Origin: Liolophura sinensis | Lineage: Eukaryota; Mollusca; Polyplacophora; Chitonida; Chitonidae | Direction of reading: 5' to 3' | NCBI RefSeq assembly: GCF_032854445.1 | Contig: NC_088306.1 | Location: 1,917,873 to 1,981,872, forward strand | Length of the DNA stretch: 64,000 nt | Shown here: piece by piece, positions 33,638 to 45,600 of the stretch | Position numbering within the stretch: the first letter of the stretch is position 1 | Layout: each line of letters opens with the position of its first letter | Notes under the pieces: model-generated | Database searches by the model: none | Told to the model about the DNA's origin: nothing | The model's input: only the letters and a program-made list of their open reading frames with translations | Made by a program: the position numbers and the translations under genes

Positions 33638-33910
33638 GAGGCCTCCGTGGCTCAGTTGGTTAGCGCGCTAGAGCAGCGTGAAGACCCAGGAGTCTCTCAC
33701 CAATGCGGTCGCTGTGAGTACAAGTCCAGCTCATGCTGGCTTCCTCTCCAGCCGTAAGTGGGAAGGTCTGTCAGCAACCTGTGGATGGTCGTGGGTTTCC
33801 CCCGGGCTGTGCCCGGTTTCCACCCACCATAATGCTGACCGCCGTTACCCGTATAAGTGAAATATTCTGAGTACGGCGTAAAACACCAACCAAATAACTA
33901 AATAAATAAA
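33638..33910 (+). mobile_element. SINE-1 copy in LINE-A copy A1
   Basis: Full-length, 273 bp, beginning gaggcctccgtggctcag and ending in an AAATAAATAAAT tail. It is flanked by the 9-bp duplication 'aatgctgaa' (33629-33637 and 33911-33919). Confidence 0.9.
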
Positions 33911-33989
33911 TCTAATGCTGAACTTTGGCTTTAGTTTTTTTGGTAATAGGATTTAGTAACTGAACTAGCTGTGTTATTTCATCAAAATT

Positions 33990-34977
33990 AACCTTAAGAC
34001 CTCGACAATTCCATTGTATAATTTTGTCTAAACAAGACATTATGGACGAAGGCGTATGGGGGATTCATCTTTGTGTTTGGACCGAGGGCGACCCTTTCTT
34101 GGAGATCGGCTGTTAGATCTCCCTGGTGCGGGTGATGTATCACATCCGCATCTGATGCTGAAGGACTAATGCCCTCCAACAATCCAAACTTATTAAAAGT
34201 TTGGACAGGGTCCCTAGTGGCCTTAGATGGCCGCTCTGTGGGGCCACTAGGTTTATTAGTTTTATTGTTGTTATTACTGTGATTTTTGTTATTTGATTTG
34301 ATGCTGTCATTATTAGGTTCAGGTTTATCAGATTTTTCGACACTATTTACTGTTTTTATTTGTTGTGTTGAAGTAGTCTGGGTTGAACAAGTGTTTTACG
34401 CAGGTTGAGCCGAAAGTTTGACCGAAGTGGTACTAGGTTTTGTCGTTCCCAATGGGGCAAGTCAATGAAATTTGAGCAGCAACAGATACTACTCGCTTGA
34501 CCACACTGGCGAACGAAGTATGCAGAGAGGTATTATAGGGTGGTCTCAATCTGCAGGCTTCCTGATAAGATATGTTGTTTTTAATTTTTAGGTTGATTAT
34601 CTGCTTTTCTTTTACGAACAGTGGACAGTCTCTAGAGGAGGCCATGTGATCTCCACCGCAATTGCAGCAGCACAGTTAACTGTGCTGCTGCAGTCGAAAT
34701 CATCATGACCTTCACTGCCGCACCGGAAACAAACCAGTTTATTTCTACATTGGCCCTTGCCATGACCAAATTTTTGGCAAGTGAAGCAACGGGTAGGGTT
34801 AGGCATATATAAAGCCACATTAACCCTGTACGGACCAATGGCGGAAGAGATGTAGTATTGAATGTCAAGATATGTATTTAGTTTCATGATATTGCCAGAT
34901 TTCTTCATAGAGAAGCGTTTCACTCTGGCAACACCTTGTGATTTTAATTCCTAGCAGATTTCCTCTTCGCTTAAGTC
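33990..34977 (-). pseudogene. LINE-A copy A1, ORF1 remnant with CCHC knuckles
   Basis: The minus strand encodes VNVALYMPNPTRCFTCQKFG, GKGQCRNKLVCFRCGSEGHD and a third cysteine region, as in the ORF1 of A2, then a proline- and lysine-rich tail. The stop-start overlap with ORF2 is kept at about 34040. The frame is broken and the N-terminus is missing. Confidence 0.75.
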
Positions 34978-35130
34978 AATAATCTTTTATCCTGAAGTGG
35001 ATCTGGACATTGATTCAGACACTTTCGCTTACGTGGACGGAGATAATTGCGAAGAGATGGACGCAAAGATGGCTAAACGCGTTGACGTCAGCGATGACCT
35101 TGACCAGTTTTTATTTGATAATGATATTGA
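34978..35130 (+). mobile_element. LINE-B copy B5, left fragment
   Basis: The plus strand reads an acidic stretch (DLDIDSDTFAYVDGDNCEEM) and then QFLFDNDID, which continues after the LINE-A insertion at 41345 with DILFLQETHF. The last 14 bp (35117-35130) are the left target duplication of copy A2. Confidence 0.7.
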
Positions 35131-35406
35131 ATGAATGAATGAATGAATGATTATGGCTTAACGCCACATCGGCAATATTTCAGCCATATCGTGGCGAGAA
35201 CAAGGTGAAAAACGCGTGACGGTTAAGGTTTTCGATATGACAATATGAACACCAAAAGTAAAACAAAAAGCACAGACATCTTTAAAATCGTATAAAAGAA
35301 AAATAAGATTTAAAACTCGAAAACCAGGGTTATAGTACATGTATAAATATATATATATATATATATATATAACTGTTTATCTATAGATATATATGACAAT
35401 TAAAAT

Positions 35407-38400
35407 TTATATTTTATGATATGGGCCAATAGCCTTCAAATAATTTATGACAACATCGCCAGCGATGCTGTCAAATATATCATATATAGAGGTGACCGTG
35501 TAGAACCTTTGCCGGACATGAGCAAAATCTACACAGTCAACCAAGATATGTCTGATGCCGTATTGAGCAGCGCATCCAACACACTCGGGCGCACTGCTCC
35601 CATCTAAGATAAAATTGTGTGTCAGATAAGAATGCCCAATACGACACCTCGTTAAAACTACTTGGTCTCTGCGAGACATTTGACAAGTATAGGCATTGTA
35701 GCCAATGACAGGATGAATGGCATGCAGTTTATTATGGATCTGCAAGTCCCATTCATCCTGCCAAAGGCGACGAATATATTTAAGAATATTTGATTTCACG
35801 TCAGTATAAGGGAATTTAACCCGAGATACAGTTTTATATAGGGCAGCTTTCGCTTCCCTGTCTACGACTGTGTTTCCATGGATACCAGTGTGACTTGGTA
35901 TCCAACAGAATATAATATCTTTACCTCTTTTGATTAGTTTTCGGTGTTTGGCTATTATCTCAAGTATCAATGGATTTTTAAATTTATTATTCTGAATCGC
36001 CAAAAGGCAAGACAGCGAGTCGCTGCATATCACTGCCCTCTGGACATGCCCAGAGGAAACATATGATAAGGCCAGGAGTATAGCCCTGGCCTCTGCAGAA
36101 AAGATAGAAGCTGAAGGTGGCAGACGAAGAGAAGTGACCCGCTGCTCTAAGACAGCCGCAACCCTGTCCCCATCCTTTGACCCGTCAGTGTATATAAATT
36201 TATAATCCATATAATGAGCCTTGATTTCAGCAAAACTTTGCTGAATTATAAGAGGATTTGTATTGGATTTATTATATTTACGTAGATCAAATATTAGTTT
36301 AGGTTGTGGGAGAAGCCATGGAGGAGACTCCGGAAAAGACACCGGAGCTATATCTTCCAGCTTGATGTTAGCTCCCACAATATGGTCCCGTATGCGAAGA
36401 CCGAACGAAGGGATCTTGTTAGGACATTTAGTATATTTGTCTACATATAATGGATTGAAAACACAGTCATAGGCAGGGTTTGTTGGATGAGCTTTAAGCT
36501 TACTAGCGTATTGAAGGCTAAGTTTTATACGTCGGTTGTATAAGGAAGGCTCATTTGCCTCCACGTATAAACTTTCTACTGGTGAGGTTCTAAAAGCACC
36601 AAGGCTGAGCCTCAAACCTTGGTGATGAACAGGATCCAACATTTTAATATACGACTTCCTAGCGGAACCGTAAATGATGGATCCATAGTCCAATTTAGAC
36701 CTCACCAGAGAACGATATAAATTAAGTAAAACTGATAGGTCAGCACCCCAATCGGTGCTAGACACGACCTTAATTATATCGAGAGCCTTTGTACATTTAG
36801 CTTTAAGCATTTTAATATGAGGTATAAAAGATAGTTTACTATCAAATATTATACCTAAAAACTTAGTTTCTCCAACAATTTTAATCTGTTCACCACAAAA
36901 ATTAAGCTCGGGATCAAGATGAAGTTTCCGTTTGTTACAAAAATGCATACCGATGGTTTTAGACGTTGAAAATCTAAAACCGTTTTCAGTTGCCCATTTC
37001 TCGATTTTGTTGAGACAAAGCTGCAACTGACGTTCAATATTATTCATATTCTTAGCTCGGTAGCATATCAGGAAATCATCCACGTATAAAGAACCCTCTG
37101 TGCCAGATGTTAATGTTTTTGCTAGGCTATTTATTTTTATGCTAAACAGAGTTGGTGATAGAATGCTGCCCTGGGGTATACCCATTTCCTGCTTATAAGA
37201 GTCAGAAAGAGTGAACCCAACCCGTACCTTAAACTGACGATCGGATAAAAATTGTGATATAAATATAGGTATTCGACCTTTAAGACCCATTTCCGTGAGG
37301 TCTTTTAAAATACCATATTTCCATGTGGTGTCGTAGGCCTTTTCAAGGTCCAAAAATATGGACACCACATGTTCATTATTAACAAAACCATCACGAATAA
37401 AGGTTTCAAATCGAACAAGGTGATCTAAAGTAGATCGACCTTGACGAAAACCACTTTGAATGTTAGATAAAAGCTTGTTGGTTTCAAGAAACCAAACAAG
37501 TCTATCATTAATCATCCGTTCCATAGTCTTACAGACACAGCTAGTAAGAGCTATGGGACGGTAATTATTTGGATCAGTATGATCCTTACCCGGTTTGAGA
37601 ACCGGGATAATACACACCTCCCTCCATGGAAAATTACCAGTTATCCAAATATCATTAATCAAATCCAAGAGAGTCTCCAGTGGCTCATATGGTAAATGGT
37701 TCAGAAACTTATAATATACATTATCAGGACCACAAGCAATATCGTGGGCCTTTTTTAATGCAGTTTTAAGTTTCTCGATATTAAATGGACAATTATAATC
37801 TTCTAAATTTTTAGAAGAAAAGGGCAATTTAGTTTCTCCTTCTGGTTTTTAATATGTTGGAATTTTTTAGTATAGTTCTTAGAAGAAGATTTGTTGGAAA
37901 TTGTTTCAGCTAATTTATTGGCTATATCAGATGGAGAGGTTAATATATTATCTCCATCTTTTGAATGCTGAACTTTTGCTTTATTATTTTTGCCCTTAAG
38001 TTTCTGAACCATGTTCCAGACCTTACGCATGGGTGTTTTTGACGTAATGCCCGAAACAAAGTTCCGCCAACAAGATCGTCTCTTGCACTTGAGTAATCGA
38101 CGAGCCTTAGCTCTAAAAATACGAACCTGGTTTAAGTTATTATCAGTAGGACAAATATTAATATTTCGCTCGGCCTTTTTGCGGTCCTTAATGGCTTTGC
38201 GACAGTCCTGATCATACCAGGGTTTGCCTCTGGATTTGGGATTTGTCGAGGTTTTAGGGATAGTTCTATCGGCAGCTCGTAAAACAAGCTCGTTAAATTT
38301 TAATATTGGATCATCTGCTGTTTTGAGAGTCTCTGGAGTGATATCAGCCTCACAGAACATCTCAAATGCGATCCAATCTGCTTTATCGAATTTCCACCTA

Positions 38401-39086
38401 GCTACACGTTCTAAAGAATTACAAGTGATATGTTCTAGGAATATAGGAAAATGGTCACTACCACAAAGATCGTCATGCACCCTCCAAGAAAAATCAAGAA
38501 GTGATGGATAGGTGATAGTGAGATCGATAGCAGAATAAGCGCCATTACCTGGATGTAAATAGGTATTAGAATCATCATTGAAATAACACAGTTCATCTTT
38601 CGATAAAAAATCTTCCAAAGTTTTGCCATTACCGTTTATATTATTACTGCCCCATAGAGGGTTATGGGCATTAAAATCCCCCATTATTATAAAAGGGGAT
38701 GGGAGTTGTTCTTTCAAGTTATGTAATTGAGAGATTGACAAAGAACAATGAGGAGGAATATAGATCGAACATAAAGTAACGGTTTCCGACAAAGAAACAC
38801 GGACGGCCACAGCCTGAAACTCAGTAACGAGATCAACAGGACTGTGAATTATATTATTATTTACGAAAATAGAGGAGCCGCCACAAGCTCGCTCTTCTTC
38901 ACCAGAATAATTGCTATAAAGTTTGTAATTTTTAAGAGATAATTTATCTTTGTCAGATGTCTTCAGGTGAGTTTCCTGAAGACAGAGGGCAGCTGGATTT
39001 AAAGATTGAACTAGCTGTGTTATTTCAATAAAATTAACCTGAAGACCTCGACAATTCCATTGTATAATTTTATCGTATATCGCCAT
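35407..39086 (-). pseudogene. LINE-A ORF2: endonuclease, RT, RNase H (one frameshift)
   Basis: Two overlapping frames (427 aa, 39086-37803; 806 aa, 37827-35407) together cover a usual I-group ORF2. Endonuclease: IIQWNCRGL, LQETHLK, MGDFNAHNPLWG and GSDHFPI, the metal-binding N, E, D/N and SDH residues. RT: NNYRPIALTS, LDLEKAYDTT, GIPQGSILSPTLFSI and YVDDFL (about residue 246 of the second frame). RNase H: YTDGSK, SAEARAILLAL, CSDSLSCLLAI and WIPSHTGIHGN...VDREAK, giving D, E, D, H and D. A one-base loss near 37825-37835 relative to copy A3 separates the frames. The start ATG at 39084-39086 overlaps the ORF1 stop. Confidence 0.9.
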
Positions 39087-39088
39087 TA
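39084..39088 (-). promoter_or_regulatory. TAATG stop-start overlap between LINE-A ORF1 and ORF2
   Basis: The ORF1 stop TAA and the ORF2 start ATG share one A. The same arrangement is seen in copies A1 (about 34040), A3 (about 46751) and A4 (about 54566). In the LINE SART1 such an overlap drives reinitiation of translation, so a like role is inferred. Confidence 0.75.
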
Positions 39089-40787
39089 TGGAGGGAGACG
39101 TATAGGAGATTTTTCTTTATGTTTGGACCGCGGACGACCCTTTCTTGGAGATCGGCTGTTAGATCTCCCTGGTGCGGGTGATGTATCCATCACATCCGCA
39201 TCTGATGTTGAAGGACCAACGTCCTCCAACGATCCAAACCTATTGAAAGTTTGGACAGGGTCCCTAGTGGCCTTAGAGGGACGCTCCGTGGGACCACTAG
39301 GTTTATTATTTTCATTATGACTTTTGTTTCCGGACTTAGTTCTGGTAGTTTTGTTTTTAACTTGTTCAGGTTTATCAATTTTTTGTGTAATATTTACTTG
39401 TTTTACTTGCTGCACTGTAGTGGTCTGTGTTGAGCAGGAATTATGGGCAGGTTGAGCAGCAGGTTGTAAAGATATAGAAGTAGGTTTGTCGTTTCCAATG
39501 GGCCAAGTCCAAGAGGTTTGAGTAGCAACAGATGCTACTCGCTTGACCACATTGGCAAACGAAGTCTGCGGAGAAGTATTAGAGGGTGAGACTAATTTTC
39601 GGGCTTCCTGGTAGGATATATTGTTTCTGACTTTAATATTAATTATTTGTTTTTCCTTCACGAAAAGCGGACAGTCTCTAGACGAGGCCATGTGATCTCC
39701 ACTGCAGTTGCAACACTTAACTGTGTTGCTGCAGTCGAAACCCTCATGACCCCCACAGCCGCATCTGAAGCAAACCAGTTTATTTTTACATTGTCCCTTG
39801 CCGTGACCAGATTTTTGGCAAGTGAAACAACGTGTAGGATTTTTTTTTTTTTTTTTTTTTTTGATTGGTGTTTTACGCCGTACTCAAGAATATTTCACTT
39901 ATACGACGGCGGCCAGCATTATGGTGGGTGGAAACCGGGCACAGCCCGGCGGAAACCCACGACCATCCGCAGGTTGCTGGCAGACCTTCCCACGTACGGC
40001 CGGAGAGGAAGCCAGCATGAGCTGGTCTTGAACTCACAGCGACCGCATTGGTGAGAGGCTTCTGGGTCACTACGCTGCGCTAGCGCGCTAACCGACTGAG
40101 CCACGGAGGCCCCCAACGTGTAGGATTAGGGATGTATAAATCTACATTAACCCTATATACGCCAATGTAGATATGTGACGGTAGAGATGTACTATTAAAT
40201 GTCAAAAGGTAGGTATTTAATTTGATGATGTTGCCAGCTTTTTTTGATGTGAAGCGTTTTACTCTGGCAACACCCTGTGGTTTTAATTCTGTACAGATTT
40301 CCTCTTCAGTTAAGTCTATGATATCACCATCCCTATCACGTATTATTCCCTGACAGCTGTTCAGGGAACTGTGAGGGGATGTATAAATATGTATATCAGA
40401 GATTTTTTTAAGTGATAATAAATTTTTAGATTGTTGTTTTCGGAAACATTCGATGAGGATGTCTCCGGATCGTAGTTTTTTAACAGTTTTCAAAGTCCCT
40501 GCTGCCCCTTCCAATGCCCTTTTTAACAAACAAGGATGAATTTTAGAGGCCGGCTTTTGTTCGCTCCTAGTGGAGAGGACGATAAAAGCCGGCCAATTGT
40601 CCTGTTCATTATCAAGTGGATCGGATAATACCTCCAGCTTCCTCTTTTCATCAGCGCCTGGAGTGGGCCGAGAGGAAGACTGGATTGTTATATTGGGAAC
40701 GTTTGACAAAAGGTTTGTGTTAGACATATTTGCTATATTATAAGACTTCACCCCACGTGTTCCCCACCCACCGCGGAGTGCCAACAA
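39086..40787 (-). pseudogene. LINE-A ORF1 (RNA-binding, CCHC knuckles), split by a SINE
   Basis: The first part (40787-40117) holds an unstructured N-terminus and a region with VKRFTSKKAGNIIKLNTYL and YRVNVDLYIPNPTRC. After the SINE, 39840-39086 holds the three CCHC knuckles (CFTCQKSGHGKGQC, CFRCGCGGHEGFDC, CNCSGDHMASSRDC) and a basic, Ser/Pro-rich tail. Such proteins bind element RNA in particles of retrotransposition. Apart from the SINE, the frame appears open. The stop overlaps the ORF2 start as TAATG. Confidence 0.88.
39842..40113 (-). mobile_element. SINE-1 copy in ORF1 of LINE-A copy A2
   Basis: Full length on the minus strand, with a long T-run on the plus strand at its tail. The 14-bp duplication 'caacgtgtaggatt' flanks it (39828-39841 and 40114-40127). 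Copy A3 at about 47493-47506 holds the same sequence once, the empty site. Confidence 0.95.
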
Positions 40788-41344
40788 GGGCGATGCCTGA
40801 ACCTGGGGATACCCAACAGGAAACGCACCAAGGACTCCACGTGAGGTATACTCGAATAGATGGCCCTAATGAGCAAACCCCATTAAGTAAATAAGGTCAC
40901 ACATCAGACACATACTACTCGATTGACCCATGAGCCACCGCCTCAAAACGTAGTCCCGCAAACGAAATTTCAGAAATAACATTTATTCTTTATTGAGTGG
41001 TGTAAATTCTGGGACAAAAGGTAGGTATGACCAAGCCGATTGATCGGACCGGGCCCATCCGACCTCCCGTCTCTCTCCAAGTAAGGGCCAAAGTGACGTG
41101 TTGGGCGTGAGGATCTCGCAAGACCAACACACCCTCAGCCACCAGGATCCCGTCCTCGTAGATTACGGGTCGAAACCCACGGCAAACAGGTCGCTACCCG
41201 GTTGCCTCTCACACAACCGAGAAGATGTGAGCCTATTATATTCACCGGGCTCACACAGGAGAGCTCTAGGTTAGTCGACTTTTACGACAAGCTTGCCTAG
41301 AGGGCTGAGGTCCTATTCTTATCACCCCGGAAACCCCACGGGGG
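40788..41344 (-). promoter_or_regulatory. LINE-A 5' UTR
   Basis: About 557 bp upstream of ORF1 in A2, shared with A3 (48168-48534, shortened by about 190 bp) and A4 (about 55920-56510). All three start at the same base, 5' CCCCCGTG, and are GC-rich with short inverted repeats. A fixed 5' end suits an internal promoter, as LINEs of this group usually have, but none is identified. Confidence 0.7.
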
Positions 41345-42344
41345 GATAATGATATTGACATTTTGTTCTTGCAGGAAACGCACTTTGAAACTTACAATGA
41401 TACCGAACGTTTAAATATTCCAGGTGAGTGTGAATGGGCCTATGAGTCCTGTAGAACTTGCGAGGTGGGAATAATTATTAGATATAGTGTGGATTCTGAT
41501 ATAAAACATGTAAATAGATGTCCTAGTGGACGGTTTATAAGTGTAAAAGCGGAAAAAAATAACAGCTTTAAACCTGATGTGTATTTGGCCTCCTAACAAT
41601 GCCAAAGAAAGGAAATAATTTTTATCCAATTTAGACGGTGATATGCGAGGGAGCGAGATTGTTATTCTTGATGGAGATTTTAATTTAGTCGAAGACAATG
41701 TATTGGATAGAAAAGGCTCTGGGGTTAATATCCGAAATGAAGGTATTAAAGAGATGAATGTTTTGAAAAGAGATTTGGGTATTTGTGCCGTTTTTCGCAT
41801 CCATGTGAACAGAAAACTGTACACCTGGTTAAGAGGACAGAGTGCCAGTAGGTTAGACAGGTTTTATCTTCCAGATTGTTTTAAAGATTGTCACATCATG
41901 TGACGCCGTTCATCTGTCATTTTCCGACCATTAGTGTTTATATGCTGATGTTAGTTTTGATGATGTGATTTCTTGGGGCCCTTTTTACTGGAAATGTAAT
42001 ACTGCTGTTCTAAATGACGACAAACTTTTAATCCAGATTAAAACAGCCTTTCTGATGTGTTTGGGGCAAGTGATAATGTCAGGGAGGACAATGGTAATGT
42101 AATAGATATGTCGGATCCATTTAAACGGAGCTGTAAAGTGGTCATTCGTAATTATTGCTCTAATTTATCCCAGCAACGTAAGCATGAATATTTAGAATTG
42201 GAAAAGGAGCTTAACGAATTAAAGTCTGATTCTATTGTTAACAGCGGAAAAATTCAAAATGTGAAGAAAACTATTAATGCTATGAACAAAGTTAAACATG
42301 CCGGTACTGTCATTAGAGCAAAGGTTACTCACTTTGATCCAGGA
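41345..42344 (+). mobile_element. LINE-B copy B5, endonuclease part
   Basis: Follows directly from 35130 across LINE-A copy A2. The plus strand encodes DILFLQETHFETYNDTERLN, CEVGIIIRYSVDSDIKHV, then VILDGDFNLVEDNVLDRKGS and RLDRFYLPD, endonuclease motifs with E and D/N residues. The next frame, 42057-42356, has a linker ending HAGTVIRAKVTHFDP. Frameshifts separate these pieces. The right end is the target duplication of A3. Confidence 0.8.
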
Positions 42345-42609
42345 ATGAATAAATGAATGATTATGGTTTATCGCCACATCGGCAATATTGCAGCCATATC
42401 GTGGCGAGAGCAAGGTCGAAACACGAGACGGTTGAGGTTTCCGATATGGTGGTGAAAACATCAAAAATGGAAACAAATGTTTGGACATGTTTAAAACTAG
42501 ATTAGAATAACCAAAAACAGTTAAAACTCGAAAACCCTCATATTTTAAAAATAATATATCAAGAAATGTATATATAACTTTATCGATAAATATTTATGTA
42601 CTAATAGAT

Positions 42610-45600
42610 TATATCTTATGACAAAGGCCAATGGCCTTCAAATAATTGATGACAACATCGCCAGCGATGTTGTCAAACAAATCATATATAGAGTCGACCG
42701 TGTAGAATCTCGTGGGCAAAGTCTACACAGTCAACCAAAATATGTTTGATGCTATATTGGGCATCGCATCCAACGCACTCGGGAGCACTGCTCCCATCTA
42801 GTGTGAAATTGTGCGTTAGACGAGAATGCTCAATACGACACCTTGTTAAGGACTACTTGGTCTCTACGAGACTTTTCGCAAGTATAATTGTTGTAGCCAA
42901 TGACCGGATGAATAGCATGCAGTTTATTATGGACCTGCAAGTTCCATTCATCCTGCCAAAGGCGACGAATATATTTAAGAATATTTGATTTCACGTCAGT
43001 ATAAGGGAATTTAACCCGAGATACAGTTTTATATAGGGCAGCTTTCGCTTCCCTGTCTACGACTGTGTTTCCATGGATACCAGTGTGACTTGGTATCCAA
43101 CAGAATATAATATCTTTACCTCTTTTGATTAGTTTTCGGTGTTTGGCTATTATCTCAAGTATCAATGGATTTTTAAATTTATTATTCTGAATCGCCAAAA
43201 GGCAAGACAGCGAGTCGCTGCATATCACTGCCCTCTGGACATGCCCAGAGGAAACATATGATAAGGCCAGGAGTATAGCCCTGGCCTCTGCAGAAAAGAT
43301 AGAAGCTGAAGGTGGCAGACGAAGAGAAGTGACCCGCTGCTCTAAGACAGCCGCAGCCGCAACCCTGTCCCATCCTTTGACCCGTCAGTGTATATAAATT
43401 TATAATCCATATAATGAGCCTTGATTTCAGCAAAGGCAACGAATATAGTTAAGAATATTGGACTTCATGTTAGTATAAGGGATTTTTGTCTTAGATATGG
43501 GTTTATTTAGGGCAGCTTTCGCCTCCCTGTCTGCGACTGTGTTTCCATGGATACAAATATGACTTGGTATCCAGCAGAATATAACATCTTTACCTCTTCT
43601 AATTAGTTTCCTATGTATGGTTAATATTTCGAGGATTAACGGATTTTTAAATTTATTACAACGAGTCAGTGCATATCACCCCCCTCTGGGCATACCCAGA
43701 AAGAAGAAACATATGATAAGGCCAGGAGTATGGCTCTGGCCTCGGCAGAGAATATTGAAGAAGAGGATGGAAGACGAAAGGAAGAGACTCGCTGCTCCAT
43801 GACAGCCGCAGTTGCAACCCTGTCCCCATCCTTCGACCCGTCAGTATATATAAATTTATAATCCATATAATTAGCCTTGATTTCAGCAAAACCTTGCTGA
43901 ATTATAAGAGGATTTATATTCGATTTATTATATTTACGTAGATCAAATGTTAGTTTAGGTTGTGGGAGAAGCCATGGAGGAGACTCCGGAAAAGACACCG
44001 GAGCTATATCTTCCAGCTTGATGTTAGCTCCCACACTATGGTCCCGTATACGAAGACCGAACGAAGGGATCTTGTTAGGACATTTAGTATATTTGTCTAC
44101 ATACAATGGATTAAAAACACAGTCGTAGGCAGGGTTTGTTGGATGTGCTTTAAGCTTTGTAGCATATTGAAGGCTAAGTTTAATAAGTCGGTTATATAAA
44201 GAAGGTTCATTAGCCTCCACGTATAAACTTTCTACTGGCGAGGTTCCAAAAACACCAAGGCTGAGCCTCAAACCTTGATGATGGACAGGATCCAACATTT
44301 TAATATACGACTTCCTAGCGAAACCGTAAATGATGGATCCATAGTCCAATTTAGACCTCACCAGAGAACGATATAAATTAAGTAAAACTGATAGGTCAGC
44401 ACCCCAATCGGTGCTAGACACGACATTAATTATATCGAGAGCCTTTGTACATTTAGCTTTAAGCATTTTGATATGAGGTATAAAACATAGCTTACTATCA
44501 AATATTATACCTAAGAATTTAGTTTCTCCAACAATTTTAATCTGTTCACCACAAAAATTAAGCTCGGGATCAAGATGAAGTTTCCGTTTATTTCAAAAAT
44601 GCATACCGATGGTTTTAGGACGTTGAAAATCTAAAACCGTTTTCAGTTGCCCATTTCTCGATTTTATTGAGACAAAGCTGCAACTGACGTCGATATTATT
44701 CATATTCTTAGCTCGGTAGCATATCAGGAAATCATCCACGTATAAAGAACCCTCTGTGCCAGATGTTAATGTTTTTGCTAGGCTATTATTTTTATGCTAA
44801 ACAGAGTTGGTGATAGAATGCTACCCTGGGGTACACCCATTTCCTGCTCATAAGAGTCAGAAAGAGTGGAACCCACCCGTACCTTAAACTGACTATCAGA
44901 TAAAAATTGAGATAGAAATATAGGTAATCGACCTTTAAGTCCCATATCCGCGAGGTCTTTTAAAATACCATATTTCCATGTGGTGTCGTAGGCCTTTTCA
45001 AGGTCAAAAAATATGGACACCACATGTCCGTTACTGATGAAGCCATTGCGAATAAAGGTTTCAAATCGAACAAGGTGATCTAAAGTAGATCGACCTTGAC
45101 GAAAACCACATTGAATGTTAGATAAAAGCTTGTTGGTTACAAGAAACCAAACAAGTCTATCATTAATCATCCGTTCCATAGTCTTACAGACACAGCTGTA
45201 AGAGCTATGGGACGGTAATTATTTGGATCAGTATGATCCTTACCCGGTTTGGGAACCGGGATAATACACGCCTCCTTCCACGACGATGGAAAGTTACCAG
45301 TTATCCAAATATCATTTAGCAAGTCCAAGAGAGTCTCCAGTGGCTCAGGTGGTAAATGGTTCAGAAACTTATAATATACATTATCGGGACCACAAGCAGT
45401 ATCGTGGGCCTTTTTTAATGCAGCCTTAAGTTCCTCGATTATTAAAAAGGACAATTATAATCTTCTAAATTTTTAGAAGAAAAGGGCAATTTAATTTTCT
45501 CCTCCTGGTTTTTAATATGTTGGAACTTTTTAGCATAGTTCTCAGAAGAAGATTTGTTGGAAATTGTTTCAGCTAATTTATTAGCTTTATGAGATGGAGA

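Larger units (their letters stand above)
26329..34977 (-). mobile_element. LINE-A copy A1, split by four later insertions
   Basis: An I-group LINE with RNase H, 3' end at the left with the gaatgaatgaatg tail landing in the last array monomer. It is interrupted by a solo LTR (26571-27571), a Gypsy-like fossil (27599-30630), a Tc1 element (31000-32540) and a SINE (33638-33910). Remaining parts: 3' UTR (26340-26570), RNase H end (30631-30999 and 32541-32700), RT (about 32760-33629) and ORF1 (about 33990-34977). Most of the endonuclease is missing between about 33922 and 33955, and the 5' end is truncated within ORF1. Confidence 0.8.
35131..41344 (-). mobile_element. LINE-A copy A2, nearly full length
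   Basis: A 6.2 kb element flanked by a perfect 14-bp target duplication 'gataatgatattga' (35117-35130 and 41345-41358). On the minus strand: 5' UTR (41344-40788), ORF1 (40787-39086, split by a SINE), ORF2 (39086-35407), a 3' UTR with a TA run at 35341-35375, and a tetranucleotide tail (TTCA type). Endonuclease, RT and RNase H motifs are all present. It is the youngest-looking and best-kept LINE-A copy here. Confidence 0.92.

Noticed and set aside
39873-40116. Frames containing a repeated 'LSGRTWEGLPATCGW' peptide, also at 6206 and 33678
   Set aside because: They are translations of SINE-1 copies, not a gene family.
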